A stretch of 64,000 bases of DNA from Crocodylus rhombifer (taxonomy: Eukaryota; Chordata; Crocodylia; Crocodylidae): the NCBI GenBank assembly GCA_038503035.1, contig JAVSML010025187.1, positions 1 to 64,000 of the forward strand, given 5' to 3'. A program made the translations under genes and the position numbers. Positions 1 to 14,070 of this stretch are shown here, one piece after another (the first letter of the stretch is position 1; each line of letters opens with the position of its first letter). Under the pieces are notes generated by a model. The model was not told the origin of the DNA. It did no database searches and saw nothing but the letters and a program-made list of their open reading frames with translations.

Positions 1-769
1 CCCAAACCTGCACCGCACACACTCCACGCCTGACAGCTCTTGCCAGCCAGGCGCCCAGGCCTCCATGAGCACACAGCCCTGCTCGCAGGGGCACGGCAGC
101 ACCTGGCTTCTCAGAGAAGGGCCTCGTGTGTTCTGTATGACAAGAAAGGGAAGCCCTTATGGCTTTTCCCCTCCCTTCACTTCAGCCGTAGGAAGGCAGG
201 AGCCTTTTGTCCCTGCCCTCTCCTCAAGAGGCAGAGGCCTGTTCTGCTCTACAAACACTCCAGTCTCAGGTCCAAGGTGAGGAGGAGGAATCCCTTGAAT
301 GACCTGTCCCTTATTGTCCCACTGAACTTTGCTCCCTCCCAGAACTACCCAAGCACAGGACCCAGAAGCACTTGCTGGGTTTCAGCTTGGATTCACAAGA
401 CAGAAATTGCCACAGGCAGCTCAGGAGAAGCAGCTGTCTCTGCTGAAGGAACCCCAGGCCAGGGTGGCTGAAACCAGTACAGTCTGCTTGATTGACCAGA
501 GAGAGTTTGGACTCATGCAGGCCAACATGGCAACCCCTATCTCTCCTTCACCCCAGCCAGGGCCAGCACTCTTCATGCCTCACTGATGCTGGGAGCAAGA
601 AAGGATGGAGAGAGAAAGCAGCCAAAGGGATGTGAAATCTTGCAGCCATGCCTGTGTTGTGTGCACAGCCTCCCTCGTCACATCTGCAAGGGGTGTTTGT
701 AGGGCCTGGTTTCTGCTACTCCTCTGCTGGACAGGATACAGAGACACAGATACACTCACACAAAGCAGG

Positions 770-925
770 TGCATGGCCAGATGAGGGCTCAAAGATCCTG
801 GCATGATCCTAAGCACACACATGCAGGTGTGCAGACGGTTACATGTGCTTGAGAGCACACACAGGTACCTGTGCAAGTGCAAACGTGCATGTATTCAGAG
901 AAAGGCACATGCACACCTTTACTTC
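770..925. repeat. Degenerate CA/TG-rich low-complexity patch
   Basis: Runs of ACACAC, ACATGC and GTGTGC recur through about 150 bases without a fixed period. This is a decayed dinucleotide repeat inside the intron, with no coding potential. Confidence 0.55.
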
Positions 926-2946
926 TGGACACAGATGCATTTCTATGCATGAGCCCACGGCAAGCTGGGCTTTGGAGATGGGAACCTCAAAACACAAGAT
1001 CATTTGCTCTTAAGGATCATGAGATTACGCAGGGAAAGGCCTGAACCATGGACTCACCTGGACTCCATCGAGCTGCCCAAATGACAATGTGTGCCTGAAA
1101 GCAAAGTGATGCCCCTTTCTGGGCCTCAGTTGCTCTGCCTGGTTAGCTGCTGGGTGCAAATACACTAAGAGGCAGCAGGCTGATCACCATTTGCACCTCA
1201 CAGCATCTTGAGAGCAGGCTGCTTCTATCCCAGGTCTGCTCTGGCACCTGGCACTGCAGCTCACACACCTGCTCTGCCCTTCAATAGCTCCCGGTGAATG
1301 TAAACACATTAAATGCTTGTCTGAGGTTGGGTTACAGCAAACAAAGCAGAAAGCTTTCATCTTTCTGCCTCCTACTGAACTGCACGTGAGGGCAGGAGGG
1401 AGCAATGGAGAGAGTGAGCAAGCAACAAGTGAGAGGTCTCCAGGTGGAGAGGAGACGAGTAGTGCATCTATTCTGGGGCTCCCAGAGACCAGGGCTGAGC
1501 CCGCTGCCCAACCCAACCATCCGGACTCCAACGAGTGATGGCAGCCAGAACAGCCCTGAGCCGTACCCCTGCCAAGCGCACGTTCTGGGGACTCCTGCAG
1601 AGTGGGTGGTTCACCAGATCTGGCTCAGCATGGAGGAATTTCCTCTGCGACTCATCCCAGGGCAGGACTGGCCTGTGCCCAAGGACTCAGGTAGCAACCA
1701 CTGCAGGCCACAGCATGCCTAAATGGGCAAAGCACGTGCCAGGCAGGAGACCATTGGGAAGTATGTAACATCCCCACGGGAGAACACTAGCAGGTGCTCT
1801 CCAGAGCTGAGAGGAGCACGTCTGTGGCTGCTGCTCCCCCATCGCCCCAACCTGCTGCCCACCCCAGCCATTCCCAGGGCTCTGACGGGACCTCCTTGGT
1901 GCCAAGGATGGGTCAGGGGCTTCAGGACTCTTACTATCGATGGCAGAGCTGGAAACAAGGCTCCTCTGGGATGGGATGGGTACAAAGAACCACCAGGCAC
2001 TCTCCAGGCAGAGCATCAGAGAGTGAAGCTGGGCAAAGCCATCCCCCCCCACAGTGTCCCAAGGCCCCAGCAGGGCAAGGACCTCCTCGGGAAAGGAGGG
2101 CATGACCTTTAGGATCACGCCAGCACACAAGGGGCAGCTATGTCTGGGCGTGATGCCCCTTTGGAGACCAAAGAAAAGGCAGTGGGAGGAGGCTGCTGGC
2201 AGGGCCGGGGTTGGGGGGTTACTGCCAAGCAAGTCATTAGGGCTCCCTAGAGGCTGCTCCACAGCCATTTGTGCGAAGATCAATACCAACACACAGCTCC
2301 ATTTCCAAACACAGAGGCCTGTCTATACACATTACGATTAAACTGCAGGGGGGGCTTCTCCCCTAGAGAGCCGCTCAGAGGAGACAGGCAGGGAGAGGGT
2401 GACGGAGAAGCTGGCACAATGGGCAAGGACAAGCAGAGCGGGGGTGGAGGGAGGGGTGTGTGGATGGAGGGGGGGAAAGGAAGCAGCTGTGTGGGAGGGA
2501 GACCGGCTCACCTCTCCAGCAGAGAAGGCACCCCACCGTGCCCGAGCAGGGGGTAGTGTCCATCAGCTGGGGAGGGGGGCAGGCGTCAGTGGGCCCTGTC
2601 TGTTGTCTGGACATGTGAGGCCCGCAGCCATTCAGGCCCCCCTGAGAGAACAGACAGGGAGGGCAGGAGCGGAGGGGATGGACGCAAGCAGGTCAAGCTC
2701 CTGCCAACAGACAGATGCAGCTTGTGAAGAGCTTGCACAAGACATGCGAGGGAGGCAACTGCGCACATTAATGGGAAAGGGAGTGTAGAGACGTTGCCCC
2801 AGCCCTGGCCCCATTTTTGCACAGCCTCACTTGGACCACTGGAAATGTCTCCCAGTCAGTTTGATCACTGACTCCCCGGGCATATGGATGCCTGCATGTG
2901 AGAGGCCAGCTAGGGGGTGAACCCCTGCCAAGCCCCTGAGGGAGCA

Positions 2947-2996
2947 TGGCCTAGGCACAGCGGTTAGGGCACAGGACAGGGTGCCTGGGAGCTCTC
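2947..2996 (+). repeat. MIR-like SINE head fragment
   Basis: The stretch with GCACAGCGGTTAGGGCACAG followed by GTGCCTGGGAG resembles the tRNA-derived A-box region of MIR-type SINEs (tagcatagtggttaagagca...). The MIR core is not recognisable downstream, so this would be a truncated, old copy. It rests on pattern memory only. Confidence 0.4.
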
Positions 2997-5285
2997 CGCT
3001 TAGCTCACAACGGGATGTTTCTGCACTGATGCTCCTGCCTGGATGGCCACCAGAAGCCACCCGCTGCCCAGCCCTTAATGATGACAGAGGTCTGTGCCAC
3101 AGCTCCTGCAGTGCCTCGGCCTGTGGACGCCTACACTCTCCTCACCTGCAAGCAACTGCACTCTCCGTGCCTGGGCACAATGCTCAATGCGTCTCCATTC
3201 AGAGATGAAGCTGGCTCAGAGTCAGCCGAAGCCCCGGGGAGTGCGTTCAAATCAGAGAGGAGCTGGTGGGGAGGGAGAAGGGAAAGCCAGGCAACCTGGC
3301 TGACCTGAGGAAGCTGGCAGGGACAGGGCTGGGAGGGACAGGCTGGCCAAGATGAGGTGAGTTGCCATATTAAGCCTGGAGAGGACCCTCATTCACAGAC
3401 CCCAAATCATGCTGCTGCTGCTGTCAGAGTACCCCAGGCCCTGCATCTGTCATCCCTTGCTGTTCTCTGCTCCCACCGCCCATACTGCGGAGCCAGGACT
3501 CTGCTCTCTGTAATGCCGTGTACACCCATGGGGGTATGGACCTGAAACCCCTGGGCAGTGGGAAGTTACAGGGTCTGTCCACCCTGAGGTCACAAGTCCA
3601 TGTGAAGGACCACTAATTCTGAGGTCAAGGCCCAGGCTCCTGGGGACAGATTCCCATGTGAAATAAAACATGAAGGGTTGGGCTGAACTTTGGCTCAGGA
3701 GTTGGGGGAATGAAAACAAGAGCAACAGAGAGGAAGCAGCAGGTCAGAGCTGAGGCAACCTGCGTGAGGGTCCTGGGAGCACGAGCAAAGCTGAAGGGCA
3801 GAATAAGGATATCGCTGCGGCTGTGGGGAACTTGCCGCTCGGGGGAACCAAGTCTGGTTTGTCTCTGGCATTCATGACATACAGGCCTTGCCTTGCAAGT
3901 CAGCATGTCAGGCTGCTCAATCAGACATTGGACAGATGCATCTAAATACTCAAAGGGAGCTTAACTAACCCCCAGTCCTGGCGCCATCTATAAATTAATT
4001 CTCAGAGCTGCATTAGGTACAAAGCAGGCTTGTCTGGAGGAGGCTACAGGCAGGCTCCACTGTCCTATCAGGGTGGGGTGGGCACTCCTTTTGCCCCTCC
4101 AACATGCAGCTGCCACTGCCACAAGCTGGCACAGAGCCTTGTTCCCCAGACCAGACACCTACCATTGCTGTTCCTGAGCGTGCACTCGTGCTAGTGCACA
4201 CAGTAACTTACTCCCCCTGAAACAGCGGGTCCCCTGGCATTCCCATCCTGGCTCCCCAGCTCCAGCTCCTAAGACCTTAACACCTCAGGAGACATTTTCT
4301 TTGACACACTGGCAGCCGGCGAGCACGAGGAAGGGAGTGGAAGTCCAAGGGAGAGCAGAGAGAAAGGGGACATTCGCGTACAACACGGTTTGCCAAACTG
4401 CAGGCCACTGGCTAGTGGTTGGCAGAAAGCCAGGTAGGCACATGGCGCTGGCTTCTCCTCCTTTCCAACTGCTTCATCACAGGAACACAAGCTAAAAATA
4501 CAGCAAATACTTTCCTAATGTTCCCTTCCCATGTAAGTGAGAGCTGAAGCTGCACATGGCCCATTATACAATACAGAACAGGAGGGGAGGTGTTAGCCCC
4601 ACAATGAGGACTGGGAAGGGGGGAGCCAGGTTGGGAGATGAGGACCGGGAGAGCACGTGGGTGCTAGATTATGTTGCACGGGAGGAGCGGGAAGGGCTGG
4701 ATTTGTCTGCTGAAGTGTGAGCACTTTGGCACACCCCTGCTCCTGGCAGTTCACCTGCCTGCTCGTTACCCTGGTGCTAAGCACCAAGAGCTGATGGGGA
4801 GGGCCTCATCATGCCAGGATGGCCCATGCCCAGCACAGCACCTCACACCGTCCCCAAATGCCCACCAAAGAGCTACAGCATCCAGACATGCAGCCCCCGA
4901 GACCTGCAAGGGACACAAGACACGGAGAGGGACTAAGAGGACATGTTACAAAACCACATGGGAACAGCTCCACATTATTCTTAGCCTCGCTTGGAGCTGC
5001 AGGCACTGGGCAGCCGCAGTTCCTCCACAGCGTGCTTCTGGTCTGTGCCGCACCTGAGTCTGAGACATCAAGACTAGCACAGGCACTGCCACTTCCTATC
5101 TCAGCAGATGGGTTTGAGTTTCCGCTACAGGAGACAGTCTGCACCGGGCTTCCAACATGTTCCTTACATTTTTTATATTCCTCAACAAGGTTTATTTTTA
5201 TTCTTCCAGCTAGCGAAATAAAATGTGGGATCCAGCCAAGTGCACCGTGTCCCAGCTCTGAGCAGGGACATGTCTGCTACCTTCC

Positions 5286-5311
5286 CCACGCACACGCCCA
5301 CGCACACGCCC
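5286..5311 (+). repeat. Two-copy 12-bp tandem repeat
   Basis: The unit CCCACGCACACG is present twice head to tail. It is a small simple repeat in the intron with no evident function. Confidence 0.6.
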
Positions 5312-8300
5312 AGGTAAGTCACTAGCAAACACTCAGTTGCCGTTGCACTACCTGGCCACTGGATGTCACAGTCGTTCCACCGCAAAGGCAGCTCTAGGGC
5401 ATGAATCAGGCAGTAGAATAACCAAGCCTCCTTTCCCAAGTGGCCCTGTTGGTTCCCAACTGAACCAGCTGGGAGCCTGGCACCACAGCTCGGCAATTAT
5501 ACATGGGGTCACTGCAGCGAGGCATGTGAGAGGCATGGTGCCAGCTCCTGGCAAACAGCTCCTTCTTCACCTCCCCACGCTTCCCACACTGGGCTGTGTT
5601 CTGCTTTCATATCTTGGGGGACAGACAGGGAAATGCTTTGCAACCCCCCTCCCACCCCAGGCAGCAGAGGGTTAACCAGAGATGGAAAGGGATATAAGAA
5701 GACATGCAGGGGTGCTTAAAACCCAGCGAACTGCAGCTGTCTCCATGGCACTGCCTGCCTGATAGCTACACCCAGCCCATGCTCCCAGAACCTGACTGTA
5801 CGTGTATCTAACTCAGCCTTGAGTGTACAACCTGTCTCCAACCTGGGAAGCAGTGGGAAAGCTGAACAGGGCACTCCCTTGCAGCCCTTCTAGCCTGCAA
5901 ACACCCCTGAACCAGATTCCCCGCTGCATTTCCACATCTCCAAGGTGTGGCCAGAAGCACCCATCCCCAAGAGCACTGAAGCAAGTGTGTAGACCTACAA
6001 ACAGAGCCCTCCCCTACCCCCTCCATTCACCATGACCCTAGGCCCCAGCCCTACCGTACCCTCCAGGGAGGGAGTCAGGAATTGCAGCCAAACAGATACA
6101 AAACGCACCTCTGTTAAGTACAAACCTCCCTCAACCACACAAGACGGGCTCAGAGGAGCTTGTCCTCCAGGTACCCTGCTGCAGCCACAGGACCTCTGCC
6201 TCTCAGCTGGTCAGGCGGGGGGTGACCCAGTGTGTGACACTTTCCCCCCACTCCCCGATGCCCCAGCACTGTGCGAGGGACTGCAGCACAGCGGGCATCG
6301 TGGTCTTTTAGCACAGACCCTGGGCAAGGATACACCCTGCCACATTTGGCCCTGCACACTCATACATTACCCAGATGCCATCTGATGGAGCAAGGTGGCA
6401 CCTCTGCAGCTGGACTGGAAGATGTCCCCCCAGAACGACCTGCTCTGCAGGGGTACTGGCCAGGTTGTCCCCACCGCTGTGCTTACAGGAGAGGCAGCAT
6501 AGCCCTGTGGACAGGCGCTCTAGCTTGCAGTCTGTTTTTAGCCTGGTGAATGGCTTTGGGGAGCTCCCATCTCCCCCCCTGCACCTCAACACAAAGCACA
6601 CCAGCATCTTGTATTGTACTTAATGTGGATGTAATATGTTGGTGGGCAATGGGGGGGTGAAGGGGGCTGCGGGTGTCTGGTCCCTCAGCACCTCCTACTC
6701 TGGGATCCTAGGGACTGTTTCTGTCCCTGCCAGCACCTTCATTTCTATTCCTGTGTCCCTCTGTCCTGGGTGTATAGAGCCTCTAAAGAGAAAATGCAAA
6801 TTACCCCATAGCTCATAACACTGATGCAATGTCTGGGTGTACTGGCAGAGGAGCTATGGCGGTCGGACACCTAGCACTTCTCCACGCTGCTCCATCCCGC
6901 AGCTGATGAGGAGGGAGAGCTGTGAGCCAGCACAAAGCAGGGCTTGGGGAACATAGCAGGATGCCAGCCAGGGGCTAGGGAACAGAGAACAAGGAAATGA
7001 TTACTTAATGACAAGCCCCAGAGACCAGCGCTTGCTTGAGATCAATGCAGCCTCCCCACCAGGGGCACCCGGGACTCTGGGGAGAAAGGCACAGAGGCAC
7101 CCTGGAGCAAAGGCATGCATGTGTGAGTGTGCACACCAGCGCTGCTCAAGACTGGCTCAGCAGTTAGCGAGAGAGAACTGGGCTCTGAGCTCTCTGCACA
7201 GGCTGCCAGGACAGGGTCCCAGCTCAGCTCTCCCTAGCCAGCTGCCCCACAGCCTTTCTGCTTCCCCAAACAGGCGGGGTGCAGCGGGATCCCTGCCTGC
7301 ATGTATCGCCGACCTCCCCACTCAACGCAAAGACCCAAAGCAGCTCTGCAGCTGCAGCCTCTGTCAAAACAGAAAGCCAGTGGCACGGTCTCATGCAGCG
7401 GGCTGCCCTCTCGTGGCCAAACTGAACCTGGACAAGGCAAAGGCATAATAAGGCTGACAGAGCCGGGAGACTGAGGAGCCCTTGATGGTTGAAGGTGCCC
7501 AGACAGCTCCCGCAAGGCTGCAGCACGATGCAGTGCTCCCCAAGAGCTGGGGTCCTGCAACCACCTCTCCCTAACACAGAGCAGGGCATAAAGCAGGGTG
7601 GGCACAGAGGTGATGCTGGGATTAATTCATGTAAAATCTCCTGCTGGAGACTTTGAGCTCATCACACCCCAAGTCCTTCCTACAGCCAGGACCAGTGGAA
7701 ACTGGGTGCTGGGCAGCATGGAGACAAGGACAGGAGGATAGAAAACTGGGGCCCACGGAGGGTTTGTCACAGTCTGCTTTCCTGTCCAGGGTAAGGAACT
7801 ATACAGCATCCCCAGCCAGGCAGCTCTTGCCACATGGGCATGGGGAGCAGCCCCAGAGGCAGGCTGTATGTGACCGCTGGCCAGATGTGCGTGGGAGGGT
7901 TTAGGACAGAGGAGAGGCCAGCAGGCTGGCAGCAAGGATGCTGGACCCTTCAGGGAGGCATCAGGACAGGACATGTGAGGGGCTGCACAGGGCACAGCAG
8001 CTGGGTGAGGCTGAATTTCTTGCAGCCCCTAGGTCTGGGATGCAAAAAACAGTAAGACCCATGGCCAGGTTACAGTATCCTTGGCCTAAATGCCACTTAC
8101 TGAGGACAATGGAGACTGGGCTTGGTGGCTAACAAGGAAGGAAGGTACCACAAAGTTGGGGGGAAGGAGTAATGTCTTGTCATGGGGTCAATCCCACAAA
8201 ACAGGAGCAGTGTGTGTGGGGGAGGGGGTTACATGGCCTCCCTGCTTGGAGGTACGCAGGGGCCATGCCTGGGATATCAGGGAAAGGAGCAATACAGAGG

Positions 8301-8344
8301 GAGCCTGGCTGGCTGCCCATACCACACAGTGGGCAAAGAGTGAA

Positions 8345-8450
8345 ATGTGAGGGCGGTACATTTAAAAATGATGGAAGGAAAGTGTTTTGAATGAACCTGG
8401 GGAACTCCCTGCCACAGGGTGCTCTTGATGTTACAAGACAGTGCATTTCA
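8345..8450 (+). mobile_element. Old CR1/L3-type LINE 3' fragment (tentative)
   Basis: The words GGAAAGTGTTTTGAATGAAC and GGGGAACTCCCTGCCACAGG followed by a Leu-Asp-type sequence resemble the region before the 3' end of old CR1/L3 elements, where a 'tggaactccctgccacagg' block is common. The copy is short and diverged, and no terminal repeat is visible. Confidence 0.4.
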
Positions 8451-11400
8451 ACATCATCTGGCCCTACAGCAGACAGAGGTGAGCACTACTAACCCTCATG
8501 TTGTGAGGCCATCACAACATGACAATTTGGGTCAAGGAAATCTCTTCCTTAGTAGTTAACAGTAGCAGCAGAGGCTGTGGTTTCATTTGGCAATGCCTGC
8601 TCAGTGAATGTGGTGCAGCCAAGCTGAGACCCACACCATCTGTGGCGAGGGACATGTGCCCTTATACGCAGCATCCAGCATCAGCCCCTGTGGGGAGTCG
8701 GACTCTGAGCTAGGTAAGATGCTGAGCTTCTGGGCAAGAATAATTCATACACCCTTAGTCTCAGGCTGGAGCCCAGCAGAGTGGGTGGGCTATGCCTATG
8801 GAAGGGCCGGAGTTGAGTATTTGGTACTCCTCCAGGCAGCAGGGATGTCAGCAAGCCCTTTGGGTGAAGGAGAGGAACCCAGCTGGCTTAGATTTTAGGG
8901 CATGTCTCCCTTAGGGTGTTTTAAGGTGGCATGACACCAGGGCAGAGCCACAGCAGTGCACAACGTCCTCGGGCAAGCTGCACCATCACGAGCCCAGCTT
9001 CATGCCCGCATGACGCTGCTACACAGGGGCTTTCAGTGGTGCCAAACTCACTAATGCAAACAAGTCCAAAGAACTCAGGAAAAGCACTCGGTCCCAGGAC
9101 ACACACACTTCGTGCTCCTCCTCACCAGCAGCCGCCAGTCTGGGCTCCTTCACATGGGATGGCGTGCAGGACCTGTGTCTGGACCCTCCCAGCTCCATCT
9201 TTCATAGCACCCAAGGAAGGGCATCCTCTGCTAATGCCACAGCTAGACACTGAGGCTGGCACTTCCCAGCTACCCACTGACCCGTGCGGAGCACAGTTGA
9301 TACAGTATGTGATCCCTGGTAATGAGGTGCACTGGGCAGGTTTGTATCTCAAGAACAAGCCACTGAGGGAACTCACTGCTTTCTTTGGGTTCAGAAACTT
9401 CAAACCTGGGAGGGATGTTACAACCACTAAGCCCCTTCTCCTCTACAGCCCAAACTATGCCAAGCAACGCCAGCAGACTTGCCTGCTTTCCCATAAGCCT
9501 GTCTCCTGTAGAGCAGAGAAACTCCCAGGAGCTCAGCCAACTGACTACTGTATCATCCCATTGCAGGCAAACTTGCCAGAAAGACTGGTTGGGTTAGAGG
9601 AGAGGCTCCAAAATAAGAGCAAGTCGGGCTGAGGTCTTCTGCTTAGGGCAGAGGACCTTAATCTGAGACATCGTAATGGGTCTGGGCTAGGTGTACAAGG
9701 GTACAGAACAGAAGAGCGTGCTCACGGGGCCCCAATCAAGCTGGACACACTGGGGAAAAGGCTTCAGCTCAGAAACTCTAGCACGGCAAAGGCAGCTGGG
9801 TCAAGCCCAGGAGAAACCCTGTTGGAGACTGTTGGGACCATGGGACCACAGCAGAGACACAGGGCTCAGCCCTGGGAAATTACACCGAGCAGTGCTAATG
9901 GCAGCAAGCTGTGAGGACAAGGCAGGGCACAGAACAGAGGTCTCCAGGCTCGGGTGTGTTTCAGCCCCAGGGCACTGAAAGCGGCACACCCCTAGTGTGA
10001 CCCCGGACAAAGGTACTAACACTGAAACTGCCTACTCCTCTAGAGCTATATTGAGACAAGACACCTTTCTACCAGTACCGTTACATCTCCCTCCGCATCT
10101 CAGCCCCAAGCGCCCTCATGTCCTCAGTGGTATGTTCTCCTCTCCCTTGGCTGCTACAGTGCTTCACAGCACCCTCCTCTCCCTTCCTAACATGCTTCAG
10201 AATAGCTACTTTGCATAAACAAACACAGCACAAAACAAAGCTGGATTGAATTAAAGACATTTCTATTGGGCTCACTAGCAGCCAAAACCTCCCGGGCAGA
10301 CAGGGATGCTGGAGGAACGGAGAGGCCAGAGGCCAGGCAGCCTCGTCCACAGCACTGTATTCCAAGCGAACCCACAAGGGAGAACAGGCTAAGGGAGGCT
10401 CAGTCTCACAAACACGTGTGCACATCACACAACCAGTCCATACACTAATTTGCAGCGTGACAGCTAGAAGAACAGGGGAGAGAGGGGCAAAGGGCCCTGC
10501 AGGTCAGGACAGAGATGCAGCAGAGGAAGGAGTTTGCACTTCTAGGTGTTTTCTGCCCACTATCCCATGCTCGCCTCTAACAGCTGCCTTCACTCTTGCC
10601 GGCCCTAGACAGGTCTGAGAAGCACCAACTAGTCACAGGGATTCCTGTGACTGGGGCATGAGGGGGAGGAAGAAGGGGGAGAAAAGGCAGCCATGTGTCC
10701 ACCCAGTATCAGCATGTGGCCCCAGCCCAGCCAGCTGGAAATACACATGAAGAGACAGCCTAGGAGAACCAAAGGTGACTTGAAATTCCTCTGGTATCAC
10801 AACAGGTAGCAGGTCTGGACCCCTGCTATAGCACGCTAGCCCCCCTGGCTACAGTCCAGCGAGAGGTGACTTGTAGCTGCACTCCGCTGTCTCAAGTAGA
10901 GCTGTTCACTTAGCCACTAGTGTTTAGTGCTGTGACATTTGCCCACTCCCCACTGACATCAACCCCTTTCTCCCCTTTGCCCTCATCTGGGCAGGATGCC
11001 TGCGTGAGTAGGAACAGTAGAAGAAGGTCCTCGCTGTCCTGTACATGGTGCTGTCAGGGTTACAGCTAAGCCATTGTTGCTTCTTCCACTAGCAACCTAA
11101 TACACATCCCTTCTCTTCCATCTCCACATGCTCAGATCTCACAATGCCCAGCAAAAGAGAGACGCTCGTTCCCCCATGTCGTGATACCATTCAGACCCGA
11201 CCCCAGCTGCTCACCACTATCGAGACCCACAGATTACAGAGCAAGGCCCATTCAGGTTTAATCACAAAAGAGAAATTGGCCACCTGCTGTGGTCTCTTAT
11301 AATAATGTGGCATCAACAAGGTACTTGGGGACACTGTCAATTCATCTCACAGGACATGACGCCAAAGGTTGACAGCCCACACCAAATGACCTCGCAATGG

Positions 11401-14002
11401 GTTTTCCTACTGAGGGCTAACACTGGCTTCTCCATGGAGCTGTCCCGGTAAAGGAATGGCCAAAATGTCTGGGTCCCAAAAATTTGTTTCCCTTCACCCT
11501 GCTGTATGCAGTTGCTGGTCAGCATCAGAAGTGCCTCCTCTTCTCCCTTCTCCTAGCCAGGACCTCTATACAGGGCAGGTATTCCACAGCATAATCCCCT
11601 CCCCAAGGCACGGTCAGATCAGGGAACCTCACCAGGTGGACCTTATGGACTGGGGATATCCTCTGTGTTCACAGGAAGGGGATCTCTACCTATGTACTTG
11701 CTGTAGCGAGCCCAAGGGTGACACACAGACACCAACGCACTACTACCGGCAGCCTCTTCCCAGTACCATAGCAACAGCTGAGGAGTAGGGAGGTCCAGAT
11801 GGCAAACTCCTCCATCCTTCCTTATCTACATACAATGGAGCACACAGCTCCTTCCCACACTGCCGGCGTGACCCCCAGCCCCAGCCCTCCAGCTGGTGCT
11901 CCAAGAAGTTAGGATCTGCTGGAGCAACACCAAGGACTCTGATGGACACGGGGCCCAAGCACTGTAGCATGGCCTAGTCCAGTGAGCCGTACCCATGCAG
12001 GAAGGGTAGGATCTGCTGCCTGGTGTCTAGACCCTAGCGGTGACTGATTCAGCTGGCACCCCTCACCTGCAGGGTCACCAGCCCACAACTGAGGTGAATG
12101 GAAGCCATGAACATGCTTAGCAGAGTCAGCCAAAGAAGCCAAAGGCTGGAGCCATGTTCCTCCCGGCCACCTCACACCTGCCCCGCTCCTTCCCAGAGGC
12201 CTCAGCAAAGACACCAACAAAGTTAGTGCCCTCACCTTAGGGGAGTGAGGTCCAGGCTGGGGGAAACTTGCCCTCCCCATGCTCCACCTCTGCATGCAGC
12301 TAAGCAAAGGCCTCCAGTCTCCAAGGCCATCACCAGCACCGATCTCACTAGGAACATGAACAAAGCAAATCAGCCCAGATCAGCCCCCCTGATCTACACG
12401 TTGGACAACCCACCATGGCTAGCAGTGGCACCCTTGCCACCCCCAGACAGGAGCCCCATTGAGGGAGCCAGGGCCCGAGCTGTGCCAGCATATGCTGTGC
12501 TGAGCTCCTTTCCCCCGGAAGGGGCTCTTGCAGGTCTTATAAAGCTCTTCTGCAAAGAAGGGCAAGCCACAGATGCCCTGCAGGAATAGTCTGGCATGCC
12601 TGGCCTGTGGGAAGGCAGCACAGATAAGGACTTTACATGGCAAACTCTGCAGGGTTCCCAGGGACACACTAAGAGCCACGACCCTGGAGGCACAGTCGGA
12701 GCTGGAAGTGCTGCCAGGGCACTCTGCGAGCAGGGCAGGAGTCCCTGCTGTTCCGCAGAGAGGCACTGCCTGAGGGCGAGCACCAGCTACACAACCCTCA
12801 CCTGCTCGCCCTGCTTAATCCAGGCCAGCAACACACTGTCCCAAGCTTCACTCTTAACCCTTTACAGCCTGGATTCTTAAAAAAACTGCTCGTCACTGCT
12901 CCTCTCCATGCTGCTGCAGAACAGCCCATCCGATGCAACCTGGACCTCCGTGCACCCCTTCTGCTGGAGAGACCCTCTCCTGAATGGGAACATGATGGTG
13001 TTCTGGTGTCTTCCAGCATGAGGATCTCCTACTGAGGTCTCCTCCAGCCTTGCAAAGAGCACACAGGACCATCCAGATGAGACCACTCGATTCCCCAGGA
13101 AGGGAAATGAGAGAAAGACGGGAGGGGGCAAGGCAGAGGGAAAGAAAAGCAACCTGAGAGCAGGATGGTAATTAATTGGGGCTTTTGTTCTGTTTCTAAA
13201 TGAGCATTTAAACAGTAGATAGAGTCGTGCCTGCTTTGATAATACAACACTGAGGAGCCGGAACGGAGGCAACTCGGCGCTGCCCACTGGCAGCTCAGGT
13301 CACCCGGGTACGACTGCTCTCCGAGGGCGCTCAGAGGGCAGGACCATAGACTCGACCCCCTGCAGCATGGCAGAGGTGGCTGGAGCAACATCCTAACAAG
13401 GCAGGCCTTGGCCATGCTGCCGCTGCACCCTCCTGCTGCCCTCTTCCCAAGTGACGGTGCAGCAGAGCAAAACCACTGTGGTGACCCAGCAGGTCCACGT
13501 ACAGCCTGAGAGCCAGGACACGAATCAGCCTTGTGCTTCCCTGCAGGCCAGCAGCTCTGGCCGCCCTCTAGCCCCAGCCCTCCCTCCCACACACAGACCC
13601 AGCCTGCCAGCTTGATTTCCAGATAGGGGAGGTGGCAGGGTAGCAAAGCTGGGGCTTGGGAATGACCCAGAAGGGAGGGTGGTGGAGAGTTTCTCAGCCC
13701 TGCCAGCATCAAAGGGAAACAGGCAGAGGCAGGGTGCCTGGGTTCAGACACTTGTTGCTGGAAATTCCTCTGCTGCTTATGGTGGGGAGGTGCGGGGGAG
13801 ACACTGCAGAGATCAGGCACTTCCTGTTAGGCTCCAAAGACCAGCTGCCAGGGCCCCGATTCTTAAAAACAAGGAGCCTGAAGTAACAACCAGGCACCTA
13901 GCAAGGCCCAATCAGCTAAGCACCACATACACCCTGCTCCAAGGAAGCCCTTTTCCCCTCCCAAGCCCAGTTACACTTGTCACCTGCCTGCAATGTGCTT
14001 TC

Positions 14003-14070
14003 GGGGCTGGACTAAATGACCTCCCGAGGTCCCTTCCAACGCTAATTTTCTCGATTCTCCGAGTCTATTC
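14003..14070 (+). mobile_element. CR1 LINE 3' end fragment (subfamily B type)
   Basis: The run GGGGCTGGACTAAATGACCT, then CCCGAGGTCCCTTCCAACGC, then a decayed TTCT/GATTCT tail, is the characteristic CR1 3' terminus. It is severely 5'-truncated: only the last 70 or so bases are recognisable. The 'ctcccgaggtc' variant matches, in inverse orientation, the 3' ends at 56045 and 60360, which suggests the same subfamily. Confidence 0.85.

Noticed and set aside
8931..9632. 233-codon plus-strand ORF in the intron
   Set aside because: No domain or repeat-protein similarity. Considered chance.
13029..13820. 263-codon minus-strand ORF in the intron
   Set aside because: No recognisable domain, biased Pro/Ser/Leu composition and no exon-like boundaries. 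GC-rich DNA often yields such frames.
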